A stretch of 64,000 nt of DNA, taken from NCBI GenBank assembly GCA_045114775.1, contig JBGULC010000008.1, positions 124,001 through 188,000 of the forward strand. The letters are read 5' to 3'. A program made the position numbers and the translations under genes. This stretch comes from UBA3792 sp045114775. GTDB lineage: Bacteria > Bacillota > Clostridia > Christensenellales > CAG-138. This document shows, one piece after another, positions 27,766 to 35,484 of the stretch. Position 1 is the stretch's first letter. Every line of letters starts with the position of its first letter. The notes under the pieces are model-generated. The model made no database searches. It was not told where the DNA came from and saw only the letters and a program-made list of their open reading frames with translations.

Positions 27766-27788
27766 ATGTGCATCATCCTATTCTGATT

Positions 27789-27862
27789 TACAACTCCCTT
27801 ACAACTTCGATACAACTCCCTTACAACTCGGATGCATTTCGGACGCATCTCCGTGCTATTCT
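27789..27862 (+). promoter_or_regulatory. Activator boxes (4 x TACAACT, 11-bp period) and -10 of the lipoprotein locus
   Basis: TACAACT starts at 27789, 27800, 27811 and 27822, an exact 11-base period. The last box ends 28 bases before an extended -10 (TG-C-TATTCT, 27857-27862), the same distance as in the copy at 13717-13790. The sequence between (GGATGCATTT / GGACGCAT) is also similar. The leader to the first gene is about 95 bases and holds no other feature I can name. Confidence 0.7.
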
Positions 27863-27962
27863 GTCCTTGTATGAGATCGGACACTTCTTTCATAAAAAAC
27901 CTGCATCATTTTGATTCCGTCGATCGTCATACGGGATAAGGAATAAAAAGGAGATGAACCGA

Positions 27963-29499
27963 ATGAAACGAATGATCCTCACCCTGCTGCTTACGCTGAC
28001 CGTCGCCTGCACAAAGCCGTCCGCCACGCTGTCTGCTTCCGTTGATACGGTCGAGTCCGTTCCGACCGTTCCGAACGTTGTCGAAACGCCCATAGGCTCG
28101 GATGAAGTGCAGCTTCAGCCCGTCGAAACGATTGCCTCTTCCCCCGTCCCTGCAACGGACAAGCCGACCGCCGCCCCGAAACCGGATCCCACGGAACCGC
28201 CCGCTCCCGCGATCGACTATACGACGTACAGAAGCGTTCCACTCGACGCGCCGCTTTCCTACCCGATCACGATGCGCGAGGTGAACTGGGAAGCCCTGAA
28301 CGCCGGAAAGCAATATGATACGACATTCCGGAACGAAACCGTGGATTTTCGGAATTTCCGGTATGCGATCGAGGATTTCCGCTCGGATGAGACCGGAACG
28401 CAGTTTACGATCCGGCTGGAGCTTCCCGCGGAATGGACCGATCTCCAATGCCTTTCGATGAATCCGTACTTCGGCTTCCGGTTTTATCTGGACGACAAGC
28501 CGCAGAACGACTTCCGGCTCGCGGATCAGTCTGTGATCTTCGGGGAAGCGATCGCAAAGGAACGCTGCGATTCATTCACCATGACCTATCGCAGCAATAC
28601 CGTGACCGACGCCGTGATGCACGCCGCGCACGAATGGACGATCGTGCCTTTCTTCCTCTATCGAATCTTTTTTGCAGGCAGCAATTATAACGATCAGCCC
28701 GCTTCGATCGTCGATCTTATGAAGGGCGACGTCTGCCGGTTCAACGGCACGGAGGACGCCTACTGGGCCGGCAAGATCGGCGTGACCGAGCTTAGTGAGC
28801 TATCCCTGTCGCTTCCGATCGAGCACATCGAGGCCGCACCCGCGCCGGATCCGGAGCCGCGCATGCTGCAGGTGTCCGTCTGGACCGAGGACGTCGAGCG
28901 CAACAAGAAGGAAGGCAAATACGGCTCGGACGGCAGGCTGAAGGACGGAACCGGCACGGTCTACGGAACGTATCATAACGTTACCGTCGATTTCTCAAGG
29001 TTTGAGATCCATATCGAACGGTTTTTACTATTGGGAGCATGGCTTTTTCATGGTCCTGCGCTGTGATTATCCGGAGGAATGGCCGCAGGAGATTCGTCAA
29101 AGCATTCGCATCGACTATCGGGTATATGCGGACGGAGAGCCATTCGGCGAGCCGACGAAAAAGGAAGGACATGTTCGTTCCTATTTTAAAGTCTCGTCCA
29201 CCGCCCATTCCGGAGGATATCCGGAATATAAGACGCCGATCGGGTCGGAAACCTACAGCGTTTATGATCAAAAGAACTTCTCTTTCCTTAACCCGTTCCC
29301 CGTCAAGGAGCTGACCTTTAAATTCGATTTGAAATACTACCCGAAGCTGATCGATCTCCATGACAAGGAATACGACCTCAAGAACGGCGAACCGTTCTAC
29401 GTGGATCGCTTTATGAGCGAGGACGTTGAAAAGGTCCCGCTCTTCGAGATCACGACCCCGACCGAACAGCTTGTATTTATGTACGGAGGTGCACAATGA
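27963..29499 (+). pseudogene. Frameshifted lipoprotein gene (about 511 residues if restored)
   Basis: The 5' frame encodes a lipoprotein signal ending at Cys16 (LTVAC), a Thr/Pro-rich spacer and an extracellular domain, and stops at 29066. The coding sense continues in the +1 frame from about 29020 to 29499 (YYWEHGFF onward). Removing one T from the T5 run at 29022-29026 joins both parts as ERFYYWEHG. The second half ends in an ATGA overlap with the next lipoprotein gene, which supports a once-intact gene. The cause may be true decay, slippage at T5, or a sequencing error. The start at 27963 is chosen since AAGGAG is nine bases upstream; an ATG at 27954 touches that site. No family recognised. 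Confidence 0.75.
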
Positions 29500-30857
29500 A
29501 ACGCATCATTTCCTTATTGCTTTGTCTTTTCCTGCTCGCTTGCGTGCCGACGCCCGATCAGGAGGCGATCGTGAACAAGGGCGAACATTCGATCAAGGAA
29601 ACGCTTTCCGCGCGGAACGCAGAAGATTATCGCTACGAGGCACCGGAGCGTTGGGAAGAAACGATCGAAATGCAAAAGCTGAACATTGTGATCGACGCTG
29701 ACGTCGTGCTGCCGGACGCGGACCATTATCCGATTCAGACGATCAAACGGCACGAATTCACCGGTACGGATGTGCTGAACCTGCTGAACGCCTGCTTTGC
29801 AGGACCCTATGAATTGCGTGAAAACCGCTACAGCATGGAGGAGCTGGACGAGGATCTCCGCATGGAGCTACGCGGCAACGTGATCGATTCCGACGAGGTC
29901 ACGGGCGAGGTCATTTTTGAACCGCTCACGGAAGACACCGAGACTTTACTTGAGCTTCGGGAGCGCATGGCTGAATGCCCCGCAGAGGACACGTTCGTGC
30001 CGCTTGACCCTGTCGCATTGAGCCCGCGCAGCGATCCGTATGTGATCCGCACAAGCGACGGCTCGCTTCTGTACGTGACGCTCCGAACCGATGCCTTGAT
30101 TGTTTCAACCTCCCGGAACGGGCAGATGCAGAACGAGCGCGAAGTTTGGGTCGGTGGGTTTTACGGCGAGCCGTGGCACAAAGGGATCGACCATATCACG
30201 ATCACGGAGGACGACGCAAAGAGCAAGGCAAACGCCGTGCTGGACCGCGCCGGATTGTCCGATCAGTTTGGCGTCGGGTTGATCGAAAAGGGACGCCTTG
30301 CGCGCGCGATCGTCGAAGAACCGTACTACGAAGTACTGTCCGAAGGGTACATCTTCCGCGTCTCCCGTACCGGCGGCAGCTACGTGCCGTTTCCGCAGGG
30401 CGGCGGCATGTATGAGGAGGATCAGAAGAGCGCGCTGTTTGAAGTGTCGACCGAGGAGAATTACGCGCAGAAGTGGCGGCAGGACTGGATGGAGTTCTAC
30501 GTGTCAGACGGCGGCGTCGGGTACGTCGGCTGGTTCGATCCCAACGAATTTGTGACCGAAGCAAACGGGAATGTCGTTCTGATGCCGTTTGAGGAGATCC
30601 AAAACCGCATCCGCGACGATCTCCGATTCAGTTATGCATGGTCGGACGAGGGTAATCGCGGCATATCGGAACTGTACGTCAAAAAGATCGTACTCTCCTG
30701 TGCGATCGCGCGCATTCCGAATGCCCCGGACAAAGCGGTCCTGGTCCCCGCCTGGGTCGTGGTCTATACTGACAGCCGTTCCGAAAAGGTAAAGGGACAC
30801 GAAAAGCTCATGCTGATCAATGCGATCGACGGCAGTTATCTGCACATTGGATCATAA
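29496..30857 (+). CDS. DUF6034-like lipoprotein
   Basis: Lipoprotein signal MKRIISLLLCLFLLAC with Cys16, then VPTPDQEAIVNKGE, an N-terminus typical of DUF6034-like clostridial lipoproteins. 453 residues, extracytoplasmic, ending with MLINAIDGSYL. It is a paralogue of the gene at 12227-13687. Translation is coupled to the frameshifted gene before it (ATGA), and both lie behind the 11-bp box promoter. Function unknown. Confidence 0.78.
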   Translation: MKRIISLLLCLFLLACVPTPDQEAIVNKGEHSIKETLSARNAEDYRYEAPERWEETIEMQKLNIVIDADVVLPDADHYPIQTIKRHEFTGTDVLNLLNACFAGPYELRENRYSMEELDEDLRMELRGNVIDSDEVTGEVIFEPLTEDTETLLELRERMAECPAEDTFVPLDPVALSPRSDPYVIRTSDGSLLYVTLRTDALIVSTSRNGQMQNEREVWVGGFYGEPWHKGIDHITITEDDAKSKANAVLDRAGLSDQFGVGLIEKGRLARAIVEEPYYEVLSEGYIFRVSRTGGSYVPFPQGGGMYEEDQKSALFEVSTEENYAQKWRQDWMEFYVSDGGVGYVGWFDPNEFVTEANGNVVLMPFEEIQNRIRDDLRFSYAWSDEGNRGISELYVKKIVLSCAIARIPNAPDKAVLVPAWVVVYTDSRSEKVKGHEKLMLINAIDGSYLHIGS

Positions 30858-30864
30858 TATGAAA

Positions 30865-30900
30865 AGGCCGTTAAGAATGCAGTTTCTTAACGGCCTATTT
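30865..30900. terminator. Terminator between the lipoprotein and M18 genes
   Basis: AGGCCGTTAAGAA / TTCTTAACGGCCT, 13-base stem, with ATTTCGTT after it; mainly serves the plus strand. Confidence 0.75.
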
Positions 30901-30921
30901 CGTTGTATTACAGGATCATAC

Positions 30922-32307
30922 TTACTCTGCTTTCAGAAGGAACGCGCGATATGCCTTGAACGCTTCGTAAAGGTCCGCCTTGGAAATGATCTCCCACGGC
31001 GCATGCATGGACAGTACCGCGACGCCGCTGTCGATGACCTCCATGCCGTATTCGGCGCAGATGTAGGCGATCGTTCCGCCGCCGCCTGCGTCAACCTTAC
31101 CAAGCTCAGCGGTCTGATAACTGACCTTTGCATCATCCATCCACTTGCGGAGCTTCGCCATGTATTCCGCATTGGCGTCATTGGATCCGCTCTTGCCGCG
31201 CGCGCCGGTGTATTTATTGAAGCAAACGCCCTTGCCGAGGAACGCACTGTTCTTCTTTTCAAATACACCCGCGAAGTTGGGATCGAAGCCCGCGCTGACG
31301 TCGCAGGAAAGCATATGCGCATTGGTCAATGCGCGGCGCAGCTTAAGCTCGGAATACTCGCCGGTAAGGTTCATGACCTCTGCGACGGTATTCTCGAAAT
31401 ACTTCGCATGCATGCCGGTCGCACCGACGGAACCGATCTCTTCTTTATCCGCAAGGATGCAGCAACAGGTCGCTTCGGGCGTGGTCTTTACATCAAGCAT
31501 CGCCTTGATCTGCGCGAATGCGCAGACGCGATCGTCGTGTCCGTAACCGATGATCATGCTGCGGTCGAGGCCGAGCTCACGGGACTTGCCGGCCGGAACG
31601 ACCTCTATCTCGGCGGACAGGAAATCTTCCTCTTCAATGCCGTATTTGTCCTTCAGGATCTTCAGCATATTCGCCTTGACCGGTTCCTTCTCCTCATCCT
31701 TAAGCGGCATACCGCCGATGATGACGTTCAGGTCCTCTCCTCCGATCGCCTCAGACGCCTTTTTCTGAAGCTGTTCTGCCGAGAGATGGATCAGCAGGTC
31801 GGAGATGCCGACGACCGGATCGTTCTCGTCTTCGCCGACAACAACATTGACGACGGATCCGTCCTTCTTCGCAACGACCCCGTGCAGTGCAAGCGGAAGC
31901 GTGACCCACTGATACTTTTTGATGCCGCCGTAGTAATGCGTATCCAGATACGCAAGGCCGGTATCCTCATACAGCGGATTCTGCTTCAGGTCCATGCGCG
32001 GCGAGTCGATATGCGCGCCGATAATGTTGAAGCCCTTTTCCATAGGCTTTTTGCCGACGATGAACAGCATGATCGCCTTGCCCATGCAGTCAGCGTACAC
32101 ACGGTCACCCGCATTGAGCTTGCCGTTCTCAGCAATAACGTCTTTGAGATCGCGATAGCCTGCTTTCTTCGCAAGCTCGATCGCACCGATCACGCATTCG
32201 CGTTCGGTTTTGCCTGCGTCCAAAAACACGCGGTATTCCTTCGCAACGGTTTCGAGCTTTCTGAGCTCGGTCTTGTTGTACGTGGTCCATGCTACGGTTC
32301 GTTCCAT
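30922..32307 (-). CDS. M18 family aminopeptidase (probable zinc peptidase, ApeA-like)
   Basis: 461 residues. Metal and catalytic motifs: IGAHIDSPR (His, Asp), LADKEEIGS (Glu pair), SCDVSAGFDPNF, and SMHAPWEIISK near the end. It belongs to the longer M18 subfamily common in Clostridia, distinct from the 434-residue enzyme at 8827. Cytoplasmic peptide use is likely. GGGAGG precedes the start. Confidence 0.92.
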   Translation of the reverse strand: MERTVAWTTYNKTELRKLETVAKEYRVFLDAGKTERECVIGAIELAKKAGYRDLKDVIAENGKLNAGDRVYADCMGKAIMLFIVGKKPMEKGFNIIGAHIDSPRMDLKQNPLYEDTGLAYLDTHYYGGIKKYQWVTLPLALHGVVAKKDGSVVNVVVGEDENDPVVGISDLLIHLSAEQLQKKASEAIGGEDLNVIIGGMPLKDEEKEPVKANMLKILKDKYGIEEEDFLSAEIEVVPAGKSRELGLDRSMIIGYGHDDRVCAFAQIKAMLDVKTTPEATCCCILADKEEIGSVGATGMHAKYFENTVAEVMNLTGEYSELKLRRALTNAHMLSCDVSAGFDPNFAGVFEKKNSAFLGKGVCFNKYTGARGKSGSNDANAEYMAKLRKWMDDAKVSYQTAELGKVDAGGGGTIAYICAEYGMEVIDSGVAVLSMHAPWEIISKADLYEAFKAYRAFLLKAE

Positions 32308-32423
32308 ATATGCCTCCCGATATAGATTTGTTTCATTTTATCACGGAAGCTCCGCTTTATCTACTGTTTTTTGTCTGTTTTTATCCTAATTCAAAAATAT
32401 ATAGTTCGGAATTGCTTGACAAA

Positions 32424-32454
32424 TAAAAAACCGCGGACGCTGTATCGTTCGCGG
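32424..32454 (-). terminator. Original tRNA-Pro terminator, now separated from the tRNA gene
   Basis: On the minus strand CCGCGAACG-ATACAG-CGTCCGCGG followed by TTTTTTATTT. It lies directly after the left 51-bp repeat, where the 3' end of the unoccupied tRNA gene would be. Confidence 0.75.
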
Positions 32455-32455
32455 T

Positions 32456-32506
32456 GGTTTTGGTCTGGGTGGAGAGATTTGAACTCTCGGCCTCTTGAAC
32501 CCCATT
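32456..32506. repeat. Left attachment repeat (51 bp)
   Basis: Identical to 39287-39337. It is a copy of the 3' half of tRNA-Pro without a 5' half: it runs from the anticodon loop (...CCCCATT) through the T arm and acceptor to the downstream GGTTTT. Confidence 0.92.
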
Positions 32507-32716
32507 AATCAAACCGTTTCGGAATAATATGGGGTTATATAAACCGATGCTATTCGCTGTTTCTGTCAGCGTGCCGTCATCATTCTTAACGAACAGTACG
32601 CTTGAATTTGGACATATTGATAATACCATGTCTAAACGCGAATAGATATTAACAAACTGTAAAATACAAAACCGCCGTACAGAACGGCGGCGTTTCGGAC
32701 CTTTCTCGGTATTTAC

Positions 32717-33310
32717 TCATAATCCCATTTCTTTCACTCTGCGGTAAAAGGTATTCGGTTTCATGTTCAGCTGCTTCATGGCTGCGGTCGCGGTAATCTG
32801 TCCCGATCGCCATGCTTTGCAAACGAGCTTCATCTGCTTCTCGTCCGGGTCGATTCTCCGACGCCCTTTGTAATTCTCCGGTTCAAGCCCTTGCGCTTTA
32901 CGTTCTGCGTCTTCTGCCTTTGCGATTGCGATTCCCTCGCGCTGACGGTCAAGAATGTTCTCGCGCTCCATTTCATACATGGCTCCGAACACGGTCAGCA
33001 TGAATTTTCCTTGTGCGGTTTCCGTGTCGACCGATTCCTTGATAGAAACGAACGAAACGCCCCGGCTCTTTAATTCCTCGATGATCGTCAAAAGGTCTTT
33101 TGTGTTCCTTGCCAATCTGCTGAACGATTCGACCACAACGACGTCACCCTCGCGGACGAACTCCATCATTTTCTTGAACTCCGGTCGATCCGTGTTCTTT
33201 CCGGACGCCTTGTCGACGAAACGCTTTTCGATTCCGAGCTCGTTCGCCTTTGCGATCTGACGAGCTTCGTTCTGTTCTTCGGTCGATACCCTTGCATAAA
33301 AGACTTTCAT
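32717..33310 (-). CDS. Serine recombinase (resolvase/invertase type)
   Basis: 197 residues. The N-terminal catalytic domain starts FYARVSTEEQNEARQ with nucleophile Ser9, and conserved Arg residues in FSRLARNTKDLL. The helix E region MYEMERENILDRQREGI and a C-terminal helix-turn-helix (ITATAAMKQLNMKPNTFYRRVK) complete a normal small resolvase. It may resolve element dimers or invert a segment. A GGAGCGC site precedes the start at 33310. It is the last gene of the element on this side and has its own consensus promoter. Confidence 0.93.
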   Translation of the reverse strand: MKVFYARVSTEEQNEARQIAKANELGIEKRFVDKASGKNTDRPEFKKMMEFVREGDVVVVESFSRLARNTKDLLTIIEELKSRGVSFVSIKESVDTETAQGKFMLTVFGAMYEMERENILDRQREGIAIAKAEDAERKAQGLEPENYKGRRRIDPDEKQMKLVCKAWRSGQITATAAMKQLNMKPNTFYRRVKEMGL

Positions 33311-33343
33311 GGTTTTGCGCTCCTTTGCTTTGTTGTTGTCTTT

Positions 33344-33372
33344 ATTATATGTCAATAGGGTTTGTTTGTCAA
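33344..33372 (-). promoter_or_regulatory. Consensus sigma-A promoter of the serine recombinase gene
   Basis: TTGACA (33372-33367), 17 bases, TATAAT (33349-33344) on the minus strand. Upstream, TATGTCA and TGACATA form a wide inverted repeat, and a perfect GGGTATACCC palindrome lies at 33442-33451. The rest of 33373-33650 shows no gene. Confidence 0.85.
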
Positions 33373-33650
33373 TAGCAATATGTCATAAATAAAAATATAT
33401 TTCTGTGACATACTTTTCTGTTGTTTTCGTCATTGTCATATGGGTATACCCTATTGCAACACGTCGGTATTACTCCGAGCGGGAACGCTGACACCGGGAC
33501 CTTTGCACGCTCGGAACCGATACGCTGCGTTTTGCGTCATGTGATGGGAATACGACGCTCTGTAACGCTCTGTAACGCCGTTTTTGCGGTTTGCTCGATA
33601 GATTTGTCATGTAATAAGAAAAGCCGCTTTTTGCGGCTCATGTTCGGTGA

Positions 33651-34031
33651 TTATTCCGATATCCTCGTCAGGAGCTCTGCGGTTTCGCGATCCTTGTCGA
33701 GCTTTCGGAGCTTGGCGTCGTACCCTATCATTCTTCGTAAAGCGGCTTCCCTCTGCCGATCGGTCTTTGCTCGGTTATAGTCTGTTTCTGCTGCTTCGTA
33801 AAGTTTCAGCACGTCGCGCCGGGTCTGCTCGATGAATGTCAGATCGTCAAACGCTTGCTTGCGTTTTAACTCCGAGCGAGCACGTCGGTTCTGTTCCGCT
33901 TGGAGTTTATTGCGATCCGCTTGCGTCGACCCGGACTTAACGATCGTCTTTGTCGTTACCGTTCTTGTCACTTTAATCTTTTTTCTTCTCTTTAATCTAA
34001 ACGCGGACCTAATGATTCTACCCAAAATCAT
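33651..34031 (-). CDS. Basic coiled-coil protein of unknown function
   Basis: 126 residues, strongly basic at the N-terminus (LKRRKKIKVTR) and then a predicted long coiled coil rich in Arg, Lys, Glu and Ala. No family recognised. The ATG overlaps the stop of the ribbon-helix-helix-like gene by four bases, so it is cotranscribed from the operator-controlled promoter. Confidence 0.65.
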   Translation of the reverse strand: MILGRIIRSAFRLKRRKKIKVTRTVTTKTIVKSGSTQADRNKLQAEQNRRARSELKRKQAFDDLTFIEQTRRDVLKLYEAAETDYNRAKTDRQREAALRRMIGYDAKLRKLDKDRETAELLTRISE

Positions 34032-34429
34032 TTTGCTTCTTCCTCTCTGATCGGATCGCGTCCGTTTGCGGTTAGCACCTCATTCGCGATCTGCTTCGCT
34101 TCATCTGCGGTCGATCCGTTTGATATGGCTGCTGCATACGCAAGGACAACCGCCTTGTCAACCGCATCGAATCCGCAATACAGTTCGAGCAGTTTCTCGA
34201 ATCCCTTGCGTCCATCTTCTCCCAATGCGTCAAGCTCTCTCTGCGTGTCTGCGTCCGTTATGCCTTTCGCTTTCTTCAATCCTTCACGGACAAGACGCTT
34301 GATCTCCGTTTGCTTTGGAGCTTTGTCGAGCGCTTCGAGAATGTCTGCATCCGTGTTCTTGTTCAGTTTCAACGAAATTCGCTCCGTATTCTCTGTGTCC
34401 CATTGTTTTTTGGACTCTCTCTCTCCCAT
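34028..34429 (-). CDS. Probable ribbon-helix-helix DNA-binding protein
   Basis: 133 residues. Residues about 14-52 (TERISLKLNKNTDADILEAL...IKRLVREGLKKA) have the strand-helix-helix pattern of Arc/MetJ/CopG regulators as found on plasmids; the rest is helical. Its promoter contains GGGTATTACCC within the spacer and GGTCATACCC after the -10, so autorepression is likely (inference). GAGGAGCGG precedes the start. Confidence 0.65.
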   Translation of the reverse strand: MGERESKKQWDTENTERISLKLNKNTDADILEALDKAPKQTEIKRLVREGLKKAKGITDADTQRELDALGEDGRKGFEKLLELYCGFDAVDKAVVLAYAAAISNGSTADEAKQIANEVLTANGRDPIREEEAK

Positions 34430-34450
34430 TGTTTCCGCTCCTCTCTTTAT

Positions 34451-34491
34451 GGGTATGACCTATTATAGCATGGGTATTACCCACTTGTCAA
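34451..34491 (-). promoter_or_regulatory. Promoter with embedded GGGTATTACCC operator
   Basis: On the minus strand TTGACA (34491-34486), an 18-base spacer that holds the palindrome GGGTAATACCC (34482-34472), TATAAT (34467-34462), then GGTCATACCC (34460-34451). A repressor bound to either site would block RNA polymerase. Confidence 0.75.
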
Positions 34492-34842
34492 CTGTATATG
34501 CTTATATATTCTTTGTTCCAAGCGGAAATGATCCATGCCGAGCGGCACACCCCACCCATGGGGTATATGGAAATCGTTGCGCTGCCGGGGTTACCCCGCT
34601 CAATACCCGCAGGTTTATATGCGGATAAAACGGTGTTCTGCGGTCCGTAATGGTATTTATCCTATGCGTGACGAAATGCTTCGGAAACAGCTATTCTGTC
34701 GGTCGAAATGCGTCAAAATGGACGCTGCTCGGCTCGGTCGGATTCAACTCCAAGCGTGCGAACCGTGTCGATCTGATCACGCTCGGAACTGTTTCGCGCC
34801 GTGTCGATCTGCTCCGGGTAACTCCGGATTATTGACCTATAA

Positions 34843-34923
34843 CCACAAAAGGGTAACCGAAAAGATGTTGTATACCACAAAAGGGTAACCGAAAAAATTA
34901 TGTCTTTTCACAAAAGGGTAACA
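34843..34923. repeat. Three iteron-like repeats, CACAAAAGGGTAAC, 32-33 bp apart
   Basis: The 14-base motif occurs at 34845, 34877 and 34909 (CACAAAAGGGTAAC), the first two within the longer CCACAAAAGGGTAACCGAAA. Spacing of about three helical turns and an AT-rich surround suggest protein-binding iterons, possibly a replication origin of the element. The bases from 34492 to 34842 hold no gene that I can support. Confidence 0.65.
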
Positions 34924-34992
34924 CCCCATATTTGTCATGTCCAAAAAATTTTATATTACCAACAAATCGTAACCTTGCTTTGCTATACTCCG

Positions 34993-35025
34993 AAAAAAGA
35001 ACCGCCCGGATTTTACTCCGAGCGG
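34993..35025 (-). terminator. Terminator after the 58-residue gene
   Basis: CCGCTCGGA-GTAAAA-TCCGGGCGG stem (one G-T pair) followed by TTCTTTTTT on the minus strand. Confidence 0.8.
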
Positions 35026-35034
35026 GATCCTCGC

Positions 35035-35211
35035 TCACTCGTTCGCTGCGTCTTGGTTCATATCCTCGCGATCACTCTCCGCTTGGAGCTTTTCCGCTTT
35101 TCTCTCCCAGTAACGCCTCTGTGATTCTTTGCGCTGTTCCTTGTGGGTCCGGTAATACTCGTTCGTATACGCTCGGCGTGCTTCTTTTGCCGCTTCTGTC
35201 AGCTCTGCCAT
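35035..35211 (-). CDS. Small charged helical protein (58 residues)
   Basis: Starts MAELTEAAKEARRAYTNEYY and continues as a highly charged helix with RYWERKAEKLQ. Small proteins with this EARRAY...RYW pattern are common in clostridial phages and integrative elements; function unknown. An AAAGGAA site precedes the ATG and a terminator follows the stop directly. Confidence 0.7.
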   Translation of the reverse strand: MAELTEAAKEARRAYTNEYYRTHKEQRKESQRRYWERKAEKLQAESDREDMNQDAANE

Positions 35212-35270
35212 GTTGTTTACATTCCTTTCTGTAAAGATTTTACGTTCAAATTGTTACATTGTCCCCGCTT

Positions 35271-35476
35271 GTCACCATGATATTTTACGGAGTGGTGACA
35301 ACTTAATCAACCAAAAACCCTTATAATATCTATGTTTTTTATTATCTGTCACCATGTCACCATTGTCACCATTAAAATCTCGCGCACGGAACGCTTGATT
35401 TGATTTACACTATGAAAAAAATAATTCTATTTTCAATGTGTATTCTTGCGGTGGTGACAGCGGTGACAACGGTGAC
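35271..35476. repeat. Cluster of eight GTCACC/GGTGAC repeats, two inverted triplets
   Basis: GTCACC at 35271, 35348, 35356, 35365 and its complement GGTGAC at 35294, 35453, 35462, 35471. The two triplets (8-9 base spacing) face each other across about 82 bases and can pair. The cluster fills the 273-base gap between the DUF927-like gene and the 58-residue gene. A binding array for the element's replication or control protein is possible. Confidence 0.7.
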
Positions 35477-35484
35477 AAACGCCA

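Noticed and set aside
32381..32629. Open frame of 82 codons across the left end of the element
   Set aside because: It runs through the attachment repeat and the old tRNA terminator, so it is a chance frame created by insertion.
34535..35234. Plus-strand open frames in the repeat region of the element
   Set aside because: No ribosome-binding sites, low-complexity Arg/Ser/Cys content, and overlap with iterons and the minus-strand 58-residue gene.
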